Origin: Pseudomonadota bacterium
GTDB taxonomy: Bacteria; Pseudomonadota; Alphaproteobacteria; Sphingomonadales; Sphingomonadaceae
DNA: 64,000 bases
Assembly: GCA_023423655.1 (NCBI GenBank)
Contig: JAFAFE010000006.1
Coordinates: forward strand, 558,001-622,000
Direction of reading: 5' to 3'
Part shown: piece by piece, positions 51,504-60,550 of the stretch
Layout: each line of letters begins with the position of its first letter
How positions within the stretch are numbered: position 1 is the stretch's first letter
The notes under the pieces: generated by a model
What the model was told of the DNA's origin: nothing
The model's database searches: none
The model's input: only the letters and a program-made list of their open reading frames with translations
Program-made: the position numbers and the translations under genes

Positions 51504-51914
51504 CTACTTTTCCGCCGCACGCCGCTCGGCCCGCGCTTTTTCGCGTTGCTTTTTGGAGGGCGGCTTGTCGGATGTTACAAGACTTTCCAACTGGCATTTC
51601 TGCCCATCGACAAGGATTGCGCTGAACTTGTCTAAACTTGATGTTCCTCGCGTTTCATAGCCGATGGCGGTCGCGAAATTAAGGCCGGTGCAAGGCCCGA
51701 TAATCTTGCCATAATACCAGCGGTCGCGCATATCCTGTAACCAGATGCCGTCATCGTCATCGGGTTCAAAATTGCGGACGCCGCGATGATTAGCAAAGGG
51801 GATGGAAGCCTCGACGCCCAGTTGCGGCCAACTATGCGTGGGCTTGGTATTTTGCGCCGTGGTGGGAACGGCCAAGGCTGCAAAGGCTAATAGGCTAAGC
51901 GGATATTTCATCAT
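51504..51914 (-). CDS. Exported protein of unknown function
   Basis: The protein has 136 residues from the first of two adjacent ATGs (51914 and 51911). A signal peptide covers about residues 1-22 (YPLSLLAFAALAVPTTAQ). The mature part has acidic FEPDDDDGIWLQ, a Trp/Tyr-rich DRWYYGKIIGPCTGLNFA, and Cys in GPCTG and GQKCQLE that may pair. The C-terminus is Lys/Arg-rich. It may be of the DUF6491-like kind, but this is uncertain. Confidence 0.7.
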   Translation of the reverse strand: MMKYPLSLLAFAALAVPTTAQNTKPTHSWPQLGVEASIPFANHRGVRNFEPDDDDGIWLQDMRDRWYYGKIIGPCTGLNFATAIGYETRGTSSLDKFSAILVDGQKCQLESLVTSDKPPSKKQREKARAERRAAEK

Positions 51915-52041
51915 CGTCTGAATCCATATGCAGGTTAGAGGAGGCGAGTTATATTCGTGGCACGCTCGCTGGCACATATTAGCCTATACTGTGCGGCTCT
52001 CCGCGTCGCGCAACACGAATGGAAGCACTTGTATCAGCTTA

Positions 52042-52617
52042 TCAAACGCGCGCGGGCATCCCCTGTTCCCACTCATCGCGCAGCAATCCGAACACCCCCG
52101 TATCGCGCACATGGCCGGTCCAGGTGATGCGTTCGGCGCGCAGCACGCCTTCCTTGGTTGCGCCCAATTTCAACACCGCCGCCTGACTGCGCTTATTGCG
52201 CTCGTCGATGAGGAATTGCACGCGGCGTATGCCTTCGCCGAATGCACGGGCGAGCATCAGCCTTTTGACGCGCGCATTAAGGCCGGTGCCGCGCACATGC
52301 GGGGCCATGAAGGTGCCGCCAATCTCCAATGCTTGCCGCTCCAGCGCCAGATTGAGATAGCTGGTCATGCCCACAACCTGCCCGCCCAGCAGCACCGCAA
52401 AAATATGCCGCGCGGGGTTGGCGAGGAAGGCATCAAATGCGCTGTCAAACGCCGCGCCGCCCATGTTGACGGGGTAAATATCCCAAATATCGGGGTCCGC
52501 GTCGCAACAGGCGCGCAAGCCTTCGCGATGATTGGCGGTCATCGGGATGAGGCATAGATCGCCCTCCCCCATCGGCACCATCAGCGCCGCAATGTCCGGC
52601 CGCTGGGGACTATCCAC
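52042..52617 (-). CDS. GNAT-family N-acetyltransferase (RimJ/RimL-like)
   Basis: The protein has 191 residues from a GTG at 52615-52617 that overlaps the tdk stop by eight bases; an internal ATG (MVPMGEG) is possible. The acetyl-CoA-binding part is GGTFMAPHVRGTGLNARVKRL with AVLKLGATKEGVLR later. It lacks a clear substrate signature. It follows tdk. Confidence 0.85.
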   Translation of the reverse strand: MDSPQRPDIAALMVPMGEGDLCLIPMTANHREGLRACCDADPDIWDIYPVNMGGAAFDSAFDAFLANPARHIFAVLLGGQVVGMTSYLNLALERQALEIGGTFMAPHVRGTGLNARVKRLMLARAFGEGIRRVQFLIDERNKRSQAAVLKLGATKEGVLRAERITWTGHVRDTGVFGLLRDEWEQGMPARV

Positions 52618-53191
52618 CCAAGGCTTCCATAAAATGTTTGCGACACAGCGCGTCATAACGGTCATTGCCGCCGACTTCGGTTTGCGCGCCCTGCTTGACC
52701 GCCTTGCCGTTCGCATCGACGCGCAAATTCATCGTCGATTTGCGCCCGCAATGGCACACCGCCTTAATCTCGATGAGCGCGTCGGCAAGCCCCAGCAGCG
52801 CCGCGCTTCCCGGAAATAGTTCGGCCTGAAAGTCGGTGCGCAGGCCATAAGCCAGCACCGGAATATTGCTTTCATCGGCGAGCCGCGCGAGGCCGAACAC
52901 CTGCGCTTTGGTGAGGAACTGCGCTTCATCGACCAGCACACAGGCAAGCGGGCCATGCGCCGCAACATCCGCCATCACCGCTGCGAATAAATCCGTTTCC
53001 GGATCAAACAGATGCGCGTCGGCCTGCAACCCGATGCGCGAGGTTATCGAGCCTGCGCCATATCGGTTATCGAGCGCGGCGGTCCACAACATCGTCCGCA
53101 TCCCCCGCTCGCGATAGTTGAAATCGGCTTGCAGCAAGGTCGTCGATTTGCCCGCATTCATCGATGAATAATAAAAATAAAGCTTGGCCAT
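52610..53191 (-). CDS. tdk: Thymidine kinase
   Basis: The 193-residue enzyme phosphorylates thymidine for salvage. The P-loop is SSMNAGKSTTLL (residues 8-19). VLVDEAQFLT is the Walker B-like motif. The zinc Cys residues are in AVCHCGRKS and further C-terminal in ALCRKHF. It is in the run between the exported gene and the acetyltransferase, with an eight-base gap before it. Confidence 0.96.
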   Translation of the reverse strand: MAKLYFYYSSMNAGKSTTLLQADFNYRERGMRTMLWTAALDNRYGAGSITSRIGLQADAHLFDPETDLFAAVMADVAAHGPLACVLVDEAQFLTKAQVFGLARLADESNIPVLAYGLRTDFQAELFPGSAALLGLADALIEIKAVCHCGRKSTMNLRVDANGKAVKQGAQTEVGGNDRYDALCRKHFMEALGG

Positions 53192-53199
53192 GATCGTCC

Positions 53200-53946
53200 T
53201 TAATTGCCGGTCCCGCGCGCGGGGTCAAAATCCCACCCATTCTCCATTTCGGACAGCCGGAGAAGCGGCGTTTTGCCGATATTTTTCCACGTCTTTTTGA
53301 CCCGATCATGCTCGATCGATCCTTTCCCGATGCTCATGCGGCCGGTCATATAATTGACGCTGGTGGTCGTCATTTCGCCGCTCGCGCGATGGATATGGGT
53401 TTGATCATAGCCGATGAGTTGGACCGCCTCATTCTGGTCACGGAAGGTGAAGGTGGTGTTGCTCATCGACCAACTCCCCGCGCTCGCCCAAAAGCGGATG
53501 CTGACCAACAACACGCCTTTTTTGATTACCATCTCGCTCTCGCCAAACGGGTCGTCGATAATGGCGTTATCAATGCGGGGGATGAGCTTGGTGCTCACAT
53601 CCGACAATGCATAGCCGCGCGCGCCCAAGTTGAGAGCGACAATGATCGCGCGGGGATTGGAATTGAAGGAGTCCGCGCCCAGTCCGTTGGGGTTCGCTAT
53701 GACGAGATTTTTATCGGTGCTGCGAATGACCAACGCCAGATCGGGACGTTTATCCCCGTTCAAATCCCCGCGCGCGGTGCGTTCGAGTTCCCATCCCGGC
53801 GGCACAAAGCCAGAGGCGCTGCGGGCCATTGTCGGAACATCGGGAACCGGCGCAGGCAGCAAATCATCGGAGTCCGCCAAAGCAGGCGTCGTTATGGTTG
53901 CCAACACGCAAGCGGCAACCCCTTCACATATTCCCGTCCGTTTCAT
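53200..53946 (-). CDS. Exported protein with calcium-binding-like repeat
   Basis: The protein has 248 residues. A signal peptide covers about residues 1-24 (VAACVLATITTPALA). Near residue 60, ARGDLNGDKRPDLALVIR matches the FG-GAP/VCBS-type Asp-rich loop that often binds calcium. The rest is beta-rich with no named domain (FWASAGSWSMSNTTFTFRD in part). It lies 18 bases after rbfA. Confidence 0.72.
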   Translation of the reverse strand: MKRTGICEGVAACVLATITTPALADSDDLLPAPVPDVPTMARSASGFVPPGWELERTARGDLNGDKRPDLALVIRSTDKNLVIANPNGLGADSFNSNPRAIIVALNLGARGYALSDVSTKLIPRIDNAIIDDPFGESEMVIKKGVLLVSIRFWASAGSWSMSNTTFTFRDQNEAVQLIGYDQTHIHRASGEMTTTSVNYMTGRMSIGKGSIEHDRVKKTWKNIGKTPLLRLSEMENGWDFDPARGTGN

Positions 53947-53964
53947 GTCACCCCCTCCTCTAAC

Positions 53965-54378
53965 TCAGACCCCGTCCGTGTCGGCCTCGCCCAAATCGCG
54001 CGCAACCTTGGGGTCGCGCAAAAGCTGGTCAATATGCGTGCCTTCGTCAAAGCTTTCATCGGCGAGGAATTTGAGTTTCGCCGCATATTTCATTTTGACG
54101 CGGGTTGCGACCTCGCGCTGGAGATAAGCGGTGTTGGTGCGCAAGGCTTTCAGCACCACGTCCTCATCCTTGCCGAGCAACGGCTTCACAAACACCGTCG
54201 CATGGCGCAGGTCGGGCGACATGCGGACTTCAGTCACCGACACCTGATGTTTGGCCAGCACATCATCATGCACGTCCCCGCGCATCAAAATGTCCGACAA
54301 AATATGCCGCACCTGCTCGCCCACCCGCAACACGCGGACCGACCGGCCTTCGGGAGATGTATCATTATGCTTCGCCAT
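53965..54378 (-). CDS. rbfA: 30S ribosome-binding factor RbfA
   Basis: The 137-residue factor matures the 5' end of 16S rRNA and is important in the cold. Family patterns are VRVLRVGEQVRHILSDIL, VSVTEVRMSPDLRHATVFV and LRTNTAYLQREVATRVKMKY. The ATG at 54378 overlaps the stop of the antitoxin gene (TAATG), so RbfA translation follows the toxin-antitoxin pair. Confidence 0.96.
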   Translation of the reverse strand: MAKHNDTSPEGRSVRVLRVGEQVRHILSDILMRGDVHDDVLAKHQVSVTEVRMSPDLRHATVFVKPLLGKDEDVVLKALRTNTAYLQREVATRVKMKYAAKLKFLADESFDEGTHIDQLLRDPKVARDLGEADTDGV

Positions 54379-54752
54379 TATTGCACCGGTGCTATATCTT
54401 CGATTGTTACGCCGAGCGCATCGGCAAGACGCGCCCATAAACCCACGCCGCCTTCTGCCTCGCCGCTTTCCAGTTTGGAAATGAACGCCGCCTGACGGTT
54501 AACTTCCTGCCCCAACTGGCCTTGGGTAAGGCCGCGATAGGTACGCCACACACGCAACGGATTTTCGCCATCCATGATGCGGTCCGCCAGTTCCACCGGC
54601 AGATATTCTTCGCCCGCATCGCGCCGCGCGGCAACCTCGTCCGCCGCCTGTTCGTCAGCCTTATCCTCGGCGACATCCATCAGTTTTCGATATTCTTCAA
54701 ACGGGAGCATCGCTATTTTCTGCCCCGCAATTTTAACAATCTGAACCGTCAT
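54378..54752 (-). CDS. HTH antitoxin of a RelE-type pair
   Basis: The protein has 124 residues. The C-terminal Xre-type helix-turn-helix is in YRGLTQGQLGQEVNRQAAFISKLE, about residues 72-95. The N-terminus, QIVKIAGQKIAMLPFEEYRKL, resembles the start of Phd/YefM-type antitoxins, so this may be a mixed design. Its start overlaps the toxin stop (ATGA), so the toxin comes first, as in HigBA-type pairs. Confidence 0.85.
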   Translation of the reverse strand: MTVQIVKIAGQKIAMLPFEEYRKLMDVAEDKADEQAADEVAARRDAGEEYLPVELADRIMDGENPLRVWRTYRGLTQGQLGQEVNRQAAFISKLESGEAEGGVGLWARLADALGVTIEDIAPVQ

Positions 54753-55000
54753 GCCTTGTCCTCATAAGCCGATCCACGCGGCGCAATATCGTCGATCCAC
54801 ACAATATCATCCTCGATGCGGAACAAAATCCGCCAATCCTGCACCCGCAAGCGAAATTCCGGCCTGCCTTGCAACTTCTTTATATTGGCCGCCTGACTGG
54901 TCCAGTCTTCCGCCAGTTCTGCGATTTTCTTGCGGATAACCTCCCTTTTATTGCTCTTCAAAAGCGCGCGATGGGCCGTTTTCGAGAGTCGGATATCCAT
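54749..55000 (-). CDS. RelE/ParE-superfamily toxin
   Basis: The protein has 83 residues. The pattern MDIRLSKTAHRALLKSN, IKKLQGRPEFRLRVQDWRILFRIE and WIDDIAPRGSAYE is that of RelE/HigB-type toxins (an mRNA interferase or gyrase poison). It precedes the antitoxin. The gene pair sits between the VOC gene and rbfA. Confidence 0.87.
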   Translation of the reverse strand: MDIRLSKTAHRALLKSNKREVIRKKIAELAEDWTSQAANIKKLQGRPEFRLRVQDWRILFRIEDDIVWIDDIAPRGSAYEDKA

Positions 55001-55054
55001 AGGTAATTATCGGATATGGATAACCTGCGCGCAAGTGCTAATTATTTGAAGCGA

Positions 55055-55420
55055 TTACGCGCCGGAATAAAAGGTCAGGCGGTTGCCGGACGGGTCTTGG
55101 ATGGTGATATCGTGGCTGCCCCACGGTTGCAATTCGGGGACACCGGGGCGGGCGTGGCGGTAATTTTTGGCGCGTAGCTCTTCCATATAGGCGGTCACAT
55201 CATCGACCGGGATACGCAAGCCCGCGCCGGGGGTGGCATCGCCGAAATGTTCGGACAGATGGAGGACGCAATCGCCTTTCTTGACGCCCATATAGAGCGG
55301 GGTTTCGGGTTCGAAGCGATGTTCGAATTCTAGGGTGAAGCCCAAGAAGTCGAGGTAGAATTCCTTGGTTTTGGCTTCATCGAAACTGCGCAAGATGGGG
55401 ATGGGTGCGCCGAAGGTCAT
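55055..55420 (-). CDS. VOC/glyoxalase-superfamily protein (bleomycin-resistance-like)
   Basis: The protein has 121 residues, from the ATG at 55420. One VOC fold is visible: PILRSFDEAKTKEFYLDFLGFT, then FEPETPLYMGVKKGDCVLHLSEH, and PWGSHDITIQDPSGNRLTFY, all in part. The fold binds metal or a ligand. Dimeric bleomycin-binding or dioxygenase members exist; the role is open. It follows a repeat after infB. Confidence 0.87.
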   Translation of the reverse strand: MTFGAPIPILRSFDEAKTKEFYLDFLGFTLEFEHRFEPETPLYMGVKKGDCVLHLSEHFGDATPGAGLRIPVDDVTAYMEELRAKNYRHARPGVPELQPWGSHDITIQDPSGNRLTFYSGA

Positions 55421-55455
55421 GGCAATACGGCTCCATTCAACGGTAGAGTTGTGCC

Positions 55456-55532
55456 GCACTGGGCCCCCGCCTTCGCGGGGGAACAATGAATTGATACCAT
55501 CCCGTGACCCCGCGCAGGCGGGGACCCAGTGC
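55456..55532. repeat. Intergenic repeat (family B)
   Basis: Outer arms GCACTGGG (55456-55463) and CCCAGTGC (55525-55532), with palindromic cccccgccttcgcggggg next to the left arm and a similar one on the right. It separates infB and the VOC gene. Confidence 0.75.
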
Positions 55533-55564
55533 AGCCTAGCACTTCACCATCAATCCGGTGCGCC

Positions 55565-58123
55565 TCAAAGCGTGCGCGCACGCTCTTCAACGTCGAACAC
55601 TTCCAGCGTATCGCCCGGCTTGATGTCGTTGGTGCCTTCCAGCACCACACCACATTCAAGGCCAGCGCGCACTTCGGCAACATCGTCCTTGAAGCGGCGC
55701 AGCGAGGCAATGATGGTTTTCGATACGATAACATCGTCGCGCGTAACGCGGGCGTGGATGCCCTTCTTGATGTAGCCATCGGTGACGAGAAGCCCCGCTG
55801 CCTTGTCCTTCTTGCCCGCGTTGAAGATTTCCTTGATCTCCGCACGGCCAACCACGGTTTCGATGATTTCCGGACCCAGCTCGCCCGCCATTTCCTTGGC
55901 GATGTCTTCGGTGAGGTGATAAATCACATCGAAATATTTCAAACGCACCTTATTGCGCTCGATCGCCTCGCGCGCCTTGGCGTTGGGGCGGACGTTGAAG
56001 CCGATAATCGGCGCGCTCGATGCCGACGCCAGCGTCACATCGCTTTCGGTAATCGCGCCGACGCCCGAATGGAGAACCCGCACGCGGATTTCGTCAGTCG
56101 ACAGCTTGTTGAGCGCGTTGACAATCGCTTCCACCGACCCTTGCACATCGGCTTTGACGAGCACGGGGAATTCGATGATTTTGGCCTTGTCCGCCAGTGC
56201 CGAGAACATATTTTCAAGGCTGGCCGGGGCCATAGCGGTGCGTTTCAGCGTTGCCTGTTCGTGACGGTAGCTCGCCACTTCGCGCGCGCGCGCTTCATTT
56301 TCAACGACCGTCAGCGTGTCACCGGCCATCGGCACACCGCCAAGGCCCAACACTTCGACCGGCATGGAGGGGCCGGCTTGTTTGACCTGCTTGCCCTGAT
56401 CATTGACCATCGCGCGGACACGTCCGCTTTCGGTGCCGACGACGAAAATATCGCCGACCTTCAACGTGCCGCGACGCACAAGGATGGTCGCAACCGCACC
56501 GCGGCCCTTGTCGAGCTTGGCTTCGATGACAGTGCCTTCGGCGTCACGGTCGGGATTGGCTTTCAATTCCATCAGTTCGGCCTGAAGCGCAATTTTCTCG
56601 ATCAGTTCTTCAAGGCCCTGGCCGGTTTTGGCCGACACTTCGACGTCCTGCACATCACCCGACATGGCTTCAACGATGATTTCATGTTCGAGCAGACGTT
56701 CACGGATTTTCTGCGGGTTGGCGCCATCCTTGTCGATCTTGTTGATCGCGACAATCATGGGGACGCCCGCCGCCTTGGTGTGGTTGATGGCCTCAATCGT
56801 CTGCGGCATCAAACCATCGTCCGCTGCCACCACCAGCACGACAATGTCGGTGACATTGGCACCGCGCGCACGCATTTCGGTGAACGCTTCGTGGCCCGGC
56901 GTATCGAGGAAGGTGATCTGGTGGCCGTCCTTGGTCGTGATCTGGTACGATCCGATATGCTGGGTAATGCCGCCCGCTTCGCCCGACTGGACGTTTGCGC
57001 CGCGCAAAGCGTCGAGCAGCGAGGTCTTGCCATGATCGACATGGCCCATGATGGTGACGACCGGCGGACGCACTTTCAGCGTTTCTTCGGCGTCCACATC
57101 GGTCGCGGTGTCGATGTCGATATCGGCTTCCGACACGCGGGTTATGTTGTGGCCGAATTCGGTCACGAGCAATTCGGCGGTGTCGGCGTCAATCGTCTGG
57201 TTGACCGTCACCATCATGCCCATTTTGAACAGGGCTTTGACAAGGTCCGCGCCCTTTTCGGCCATACGGTTGGCCAGTTCCTGCACGGTGATAGCTTCGG
57301 GCACGACCACATCGCGCACCTGCTTTTCGCGCGGGCCAGCGGGGCCCATATGCGCGCGGCGTTCTTTTTCACGCGCGCGTTTCAACGCAGCGAGTGAACG
57401 CGCCCGCGCACCGCCATCGCCCTCGTCAAGCGCGCGGGTAACGGTAAGCTTGCCCTGACGGCGATCATCGCCGCCACGATTACGGTTGGGCTTGGGCTGT
57501 TCGGGGCGCTTGGGCGCTTCGACCGGCGTGAATTTACGCGCAGGCGGGAAGCGTTCGGTCGTGCCGCGTTGGGCAGGCGCGTCTTCGGCCTTGGCGGGCT
57601 CTTCGGCAGCAGGCGCGGACGGAGCCTTGGCGGCTTCACTCCCGCGCTTGGCGTCCTCGGCAGCCGCCTTTTCGGCAGCGATGCGCGCATCTTCTTCGGC
57701 CTTGCGATTTTCTTCGGCGCGGCGCTTTTCTTCTTCGGAGGCCGACTGGCGCTGCTGCTCTTCGCGGCGGCGCGCTTCTTCGGCGAGCGTGAGGCGCGCC
57801 TCTTCGGCTTCGCGCAGCAGCTTTTCCTGCATTTCCTTGCGGGTCAAGGTCTGCTCGACTTCGCTCACGCGCGGCGCAGGGGCAGCAGGCTTGGGCGCGA
57901 CCGGTGCGGGCGCGGCAGGCTTGGGCGCTTCGACGACCGGTTCGGGCTGAGGCGCGGGGGCCGCCTCGCCGGGTTTACCGAACACGCGCTTTTTCTTCAC
58001 CTCGACAACGACGGTGTTCTTGCGCCCGTGGCTGAACTGCTGCTGCACCTGCCCCGTTTCCACGGTGCGTTTGAGGCCCAGCGGCTTGCGGCCCAGTGTC
58101 GGCTTGTTGTTATCGTCGCTCAT
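55565..58123 (-). CDS. infB: Translation initiation factor IF-2
   Basis: The 852-residue GTPase brings initiator tRNA to the ribosome. The N-terminal 350 residues are a long charged, Ala/Glu/Arg-rich region, including many EEKRRAEE repeats. The G domain has GHVDHGKT (about residues 356-363), DTPGHE and NKID. Domains II-IV follow (VLGLGGVPMAGD, LECGVVLEGTND). The length is typical for the order. Confidence 0.98.
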   Translation of the reverse strand: MSDDNNKPTLGRKPLGLKRTVETGQVQQQFSHGRKNTVVVEVKKKRVFGKPGEAAPAPQPEPVVEAPKPAAPAPVAPKPAAPAPRVSEVEQTLTRKEMQEKLLREAEEARLTLAEEARRREEQQRQSASEEEKRRAEENRKAEEDARIAAEKAAAEDAKRGSEAAKAPSAPAAEEPAKAEDAPAQRGTTERFPPARKFTPVEAPKRPEQPKPNRNRGGDDRRQGKLTVTRALDEGDGGARARSLAALKRAREKERRAHMGPAGPREKQVRDVVVPEAITVQELANRMAEKGADLVKALFKMGMMVTVNQTIDADTAELLVTEFGHNITRVSEADIDIDTATDVDAEETLKVRPPVVTIMGHVDHGKTSLLDALRGANVQSGEAGGITQHIGSYQITTKDGHQITFLDTPGHEAFTEMRARGANVTDIVVLVVAADDGLMPQTIEAINHTKAAGVPMIVAINKIDKDGANPQKIRERLLEHEIIVEAMSGDVQDVEVSAKTGQGLEELIEKIALQAELMELKANPDRDAEGTVIEAKLDKGRGAVATILVRRGTLKVGDIFVVGTESGRVRAMVNDQGKQVKQAGPSMPVEVLGLGGVPMAGDTLTVVENEARAREVASYRHEQATLKRTAMAPASLENMFSALADKAKIIEFPVLVKADVQGSVEAIVNALNKLSTDEIRVRVLHSGVGAITESDVTLASASSAPIIGFNVRPNAKAREAIERNKVRLKYFDVIYHLTEDIAKEMAGELGPEIIETVVGRAEIKEIFNAGKKDKAAGLLVTDGYIKKGIHARVTRDDVIVSKTIIASLRRFKDDVAEVRAGLECGVVLEGTNDIKPGDTLEVFDVEERARTL

Positions 58124-58206
58124 CTATCGTCCTGCTTACTTCTAATCTCGTATCAATTCATCGTTGCGGGCTTTATTAAAAAAGTCCGCCTTATCCACCG
58201 TTGCGG

Positions 58207-58938
58207 TCAATCGCTGACAGCCGACGCAACGGGAGGTCCGTCGTCGGCGTTCGCGCCTGTATCGCATCCGGTGTAAAACTGCCAGCGGGTGAGTGCCGAC
58301 AAAATCCGTTGGGCTGCGGCGCGATCGGTAATCGCAACATGCACCGCATTATCGCGCCCTAATGCCATAGATAGGGGGCCGCGGTCCACAGGCAAGATGA
58401 TTCCGCCCTTGCCAGACCCTTCTTCTTCAAGGCCAACCCGCAAGCTTTGGTCGCGTTTCTTGCGGCCATCCTCGCTCGCGTCGGAGGCGTGGAGGAGCAA
58501 CGCGACCTGTCCGGACCGGCAGGCCGTATCGACCTTTTCCGCGCCCGACACGAGGAAGCCGGAGCGTGCCTCCAGCCCCAGCCGGTCAAGGGTCAGCCGT
58601 TGCAACTGGGTTTCAATGTCATCCGCAAGGCTGTCGGGAACAGACAGCGCCGCGCCCTTGAACGCACGCGCGAGCGCGCCTTTAAGCTTGCCCTTGGCTT
58701 GCGCTTCTATGAGTTCGGCCTTGGTCACGCTTATCCACGCGCCGCGCCCCGGAGCCTTGGCGCGCACGTCCGGCGCGACCTGCCCGTCCGGCCCGATGGC
58801 GAGCCGGATCAGCGTGTCACGCGCGTCATGCTTACCCGTGAGGATGCACTTGCGTTCGGGGATGTGCTTGGCCTTGCCAGCACTTTCCCCGTTCGTGATG
58901 TCGGATGCGCTTACGCTATCATTGTGAGGTTTCCGCAT
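58207..58938 (-). CDS. YlxR (DUF448) and L7Ae-like RNA-binding protein
   Basis: The protein has 243 residues from the ATG at 58938, which overlaps the end of nusA by 20 bases. The DUF448 part has ERKCILTGKHDARDTLIRL and APGRGAWISVTK. The C-terminal half resembles L7Ae (SGFLVSGAEKVDTACRSGQVALLL in part). This fused form is usual in alphaproteobacteria and lies between nusA and infB. Confidence 0.9.
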   Translation of the reverse strand: MRKPHNDSVSASDITNGESAGKAKHIPERKCILTGKHDARDTLIRLAIGPDGQVAPDVRAKAPGRGAWISVTKAELIEAQAKGKLKGALARAFKGAALSVPDSLADDIETQLQRLTLDRLGLEARSGFLVSGAEKVDTACRSGQVALLLHASDASEDGRKKRDQSLRVGLEEEGSGKGGIILPVDRGPLSMALGRDNAVHVAITDRAAAQRILSALTRWQFYTGCDTGANADDGPPVASAVSD

Positions 58939-60550
58939 CGGCGGCCTCCTCACTGGGAGCCGCGTCAGCGGCGGCGGGTTCGTCGTCAAACCAATGCGCG
59001 CGGGCGGCCATGATGATTTCGTTACCCTGCTCGTCCGACAGGCCATATTCGGCCAACACACCGGCACGGTCTTCCGGACGTTCGGTGCGCGCATTGTCGC
59101 GGCGGCGCGGATCGACGCGGCGCTTTTGCACCAATTCGTCGGTCGCAAGGTCGGCCAAGTCGTCAAGCGTCTTGATGCCCGCCTTGCCGAGCGTCACCAG
59201 CATGGCTTCGGTGAGGTGCGGAATGTCGGCAAGCGCATCATCGACGCCGAGTTCGCGGCGTTCGGTGCGGAAAGCTTCTTCGCGGCGTTCCAAGGCTTCG
59301 GCAGCGCGGCTCTGCAATTCGACCGCCAATTCTTCGTCAAAGCCTTCGATCGACGAAATTTCTTCCGGCGACACATAAGCGACTTCTTCCAGCTCGCCAA
59401 AGCCTTCAGCCACGAGCAATTGCGCCAGCGTTTCGTCCACATCCAGTTCGTTCTGGAACATTTCGGAGCGCGCAACGAATTCCTTCTGGCGCTTATCGCT
59501 CGCATCGGCTTCGGTCATGATGTCGATGGCCGAGCTGGTCAGTTGCGAGGCCAAGCGCACATTCTGGCCGCGGCGACCGATGGCGAGGCTCAACTGGTCG
59601 TCGGGAACGACGACTTCGATGCGACCTTCATCTTCGTCAATCACCACGCGGGCAACGGTTGCCGGCTGGAGCGCGTTGACCACGAAAGTCGCGGTATCTT
59701 CCGACCAGGGAATGATGTCGATTTTTTCGCCCTGCATTTCCTGCACGACCGCCTGAACGCGGCTGCCCTTCATACCGACGCACGCGCCGACAGGGTCAAT
59801 CGAGCTGTCATGGCTGATAACGCCAATCTTGGCGCGGCTGCCGGGGTCACGCGCAGCGGCCTTGATTTCGATGATGCCATCGTAAATTTCGGGCACTTCC
59901 TGCGCGAACAATTTTTTCATGAATTCGGGATGCGCGCGGCTCAAGAAAATCTGCGGGCCCCGGTTCTCGCGGCGCACATTAAGCACGATAGCGCGGACAC
60001 GGTCGCCAACGCGCGCCACTTCGCGCGGGATTTGCTGGTCGCGGCGGATAACGCCTTCTGCGCGGCCAAGGTTCACAACGACATGGCCGAATTCGACCGA
60101 CTTCACGACGCCGGTGATGATTTCGCCAACGCGGTCCTTAAATTCTTCATATTGGCGCTCGCGCTCGGCATCGCGCACCTTCTGGAAGATGACTTGCTTC
60201 GCTGATTGCGCGTCGATGCGGCCGAGGTCAATCGGGGGCAGCGGGTCAACGATGAAGTCGCCGACGCTGGAGCCGGGTTGCAGCTTATCGGCCTGTTTCT
60301 GGTCGACCTGTTTGAAATAGTCATCGACCTGCTCGACCACTTCAACGACGCGCCACAAGCGCAGGTCGCCGGTCATCGGGTCGAGCTTTGCGCGAATGTC
60401 GTTTTCCTGACCGAAGCGGGCGCGCGCGGCGCGCTGGATCGCTTCTTCCATCGCTTCGATCACGATGGCTTTGTCGATCATCTTTTCGGTTGCAACCGCG
60501 TTCGCAATCGCAAGCAGTTCAGCCTTGTTTGCAGAAATGGCGTTGGCCAT
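58919..60550 (-). CDS. nusA: Transcription termination/antitermination protein NusA
   Basis: The 543-residue factor binds RNA polymerase and nascent RNA. The N-terminal domain (ANKAELLAIANAVATEKMID), an S1 domain (VGEIITGVVKSVEFGHVVV), two KH domains (GACVGMKGSRVQAVVQEM and LAIGRRGQNVRLAS) and C-terminal acidic repeats are present. The ATG at 60550 overlaps the rimP stop. Confidence 0.97.
   Translation of the reverse strand: MANAISANKAELLAIANAVATEKMIDKAIVIEAMEEAIQRAARARFGQENDIRAKLDPMTGDLRLWRVVEVVEQVDDYFKQVDQKQADKLQPGSSVGDFIVDPLPPIDLGRIDAQSAKQVIFQKVRDAERERQYEEFKDRVGEIITGVVKSVEFGHVVVNLGRAEGVIRRDQQIPREVARVGDRVRAIVLNVRRENRGPQIFLSRAHPEFMKKLFAQEVPEIYDGIIEIKAAARDPGSRAKIGVISHDSSIDPVGACVGMKGSRVQAVVQEMQGEKIDIIPWSEDTATFVVNALQPATVARVVIDEDEGRIEVVVPDDQLSLAIGRRGQNVRLASQLTSSAIDIMTEADASDKRQKEFVARSEMFQNELDVDETLAQLLVAEGFGELEEVAYVSPEEISSIEGFDEELAVELQSRAAEALERREEAFRTERRELGVDDALADIPHLTEAMLVTLGKAGIKTLDDLADLATDELVQKRRVDPRRRDNARTERPEDRAGVLAEYGLSDEQGNEIIMAARAHWFDDEPAAADAAPSEEAADAETSQ

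Noticed and set aside
55529..57397. 622-codon open frame opposite infB
   Set aside because: IF-2 is certain on the minus strand; this frame is its shadow.
58994..60205. 403-codon open frame opposite nusA
   Set aside because: NusA domains are complete on the minus strand.
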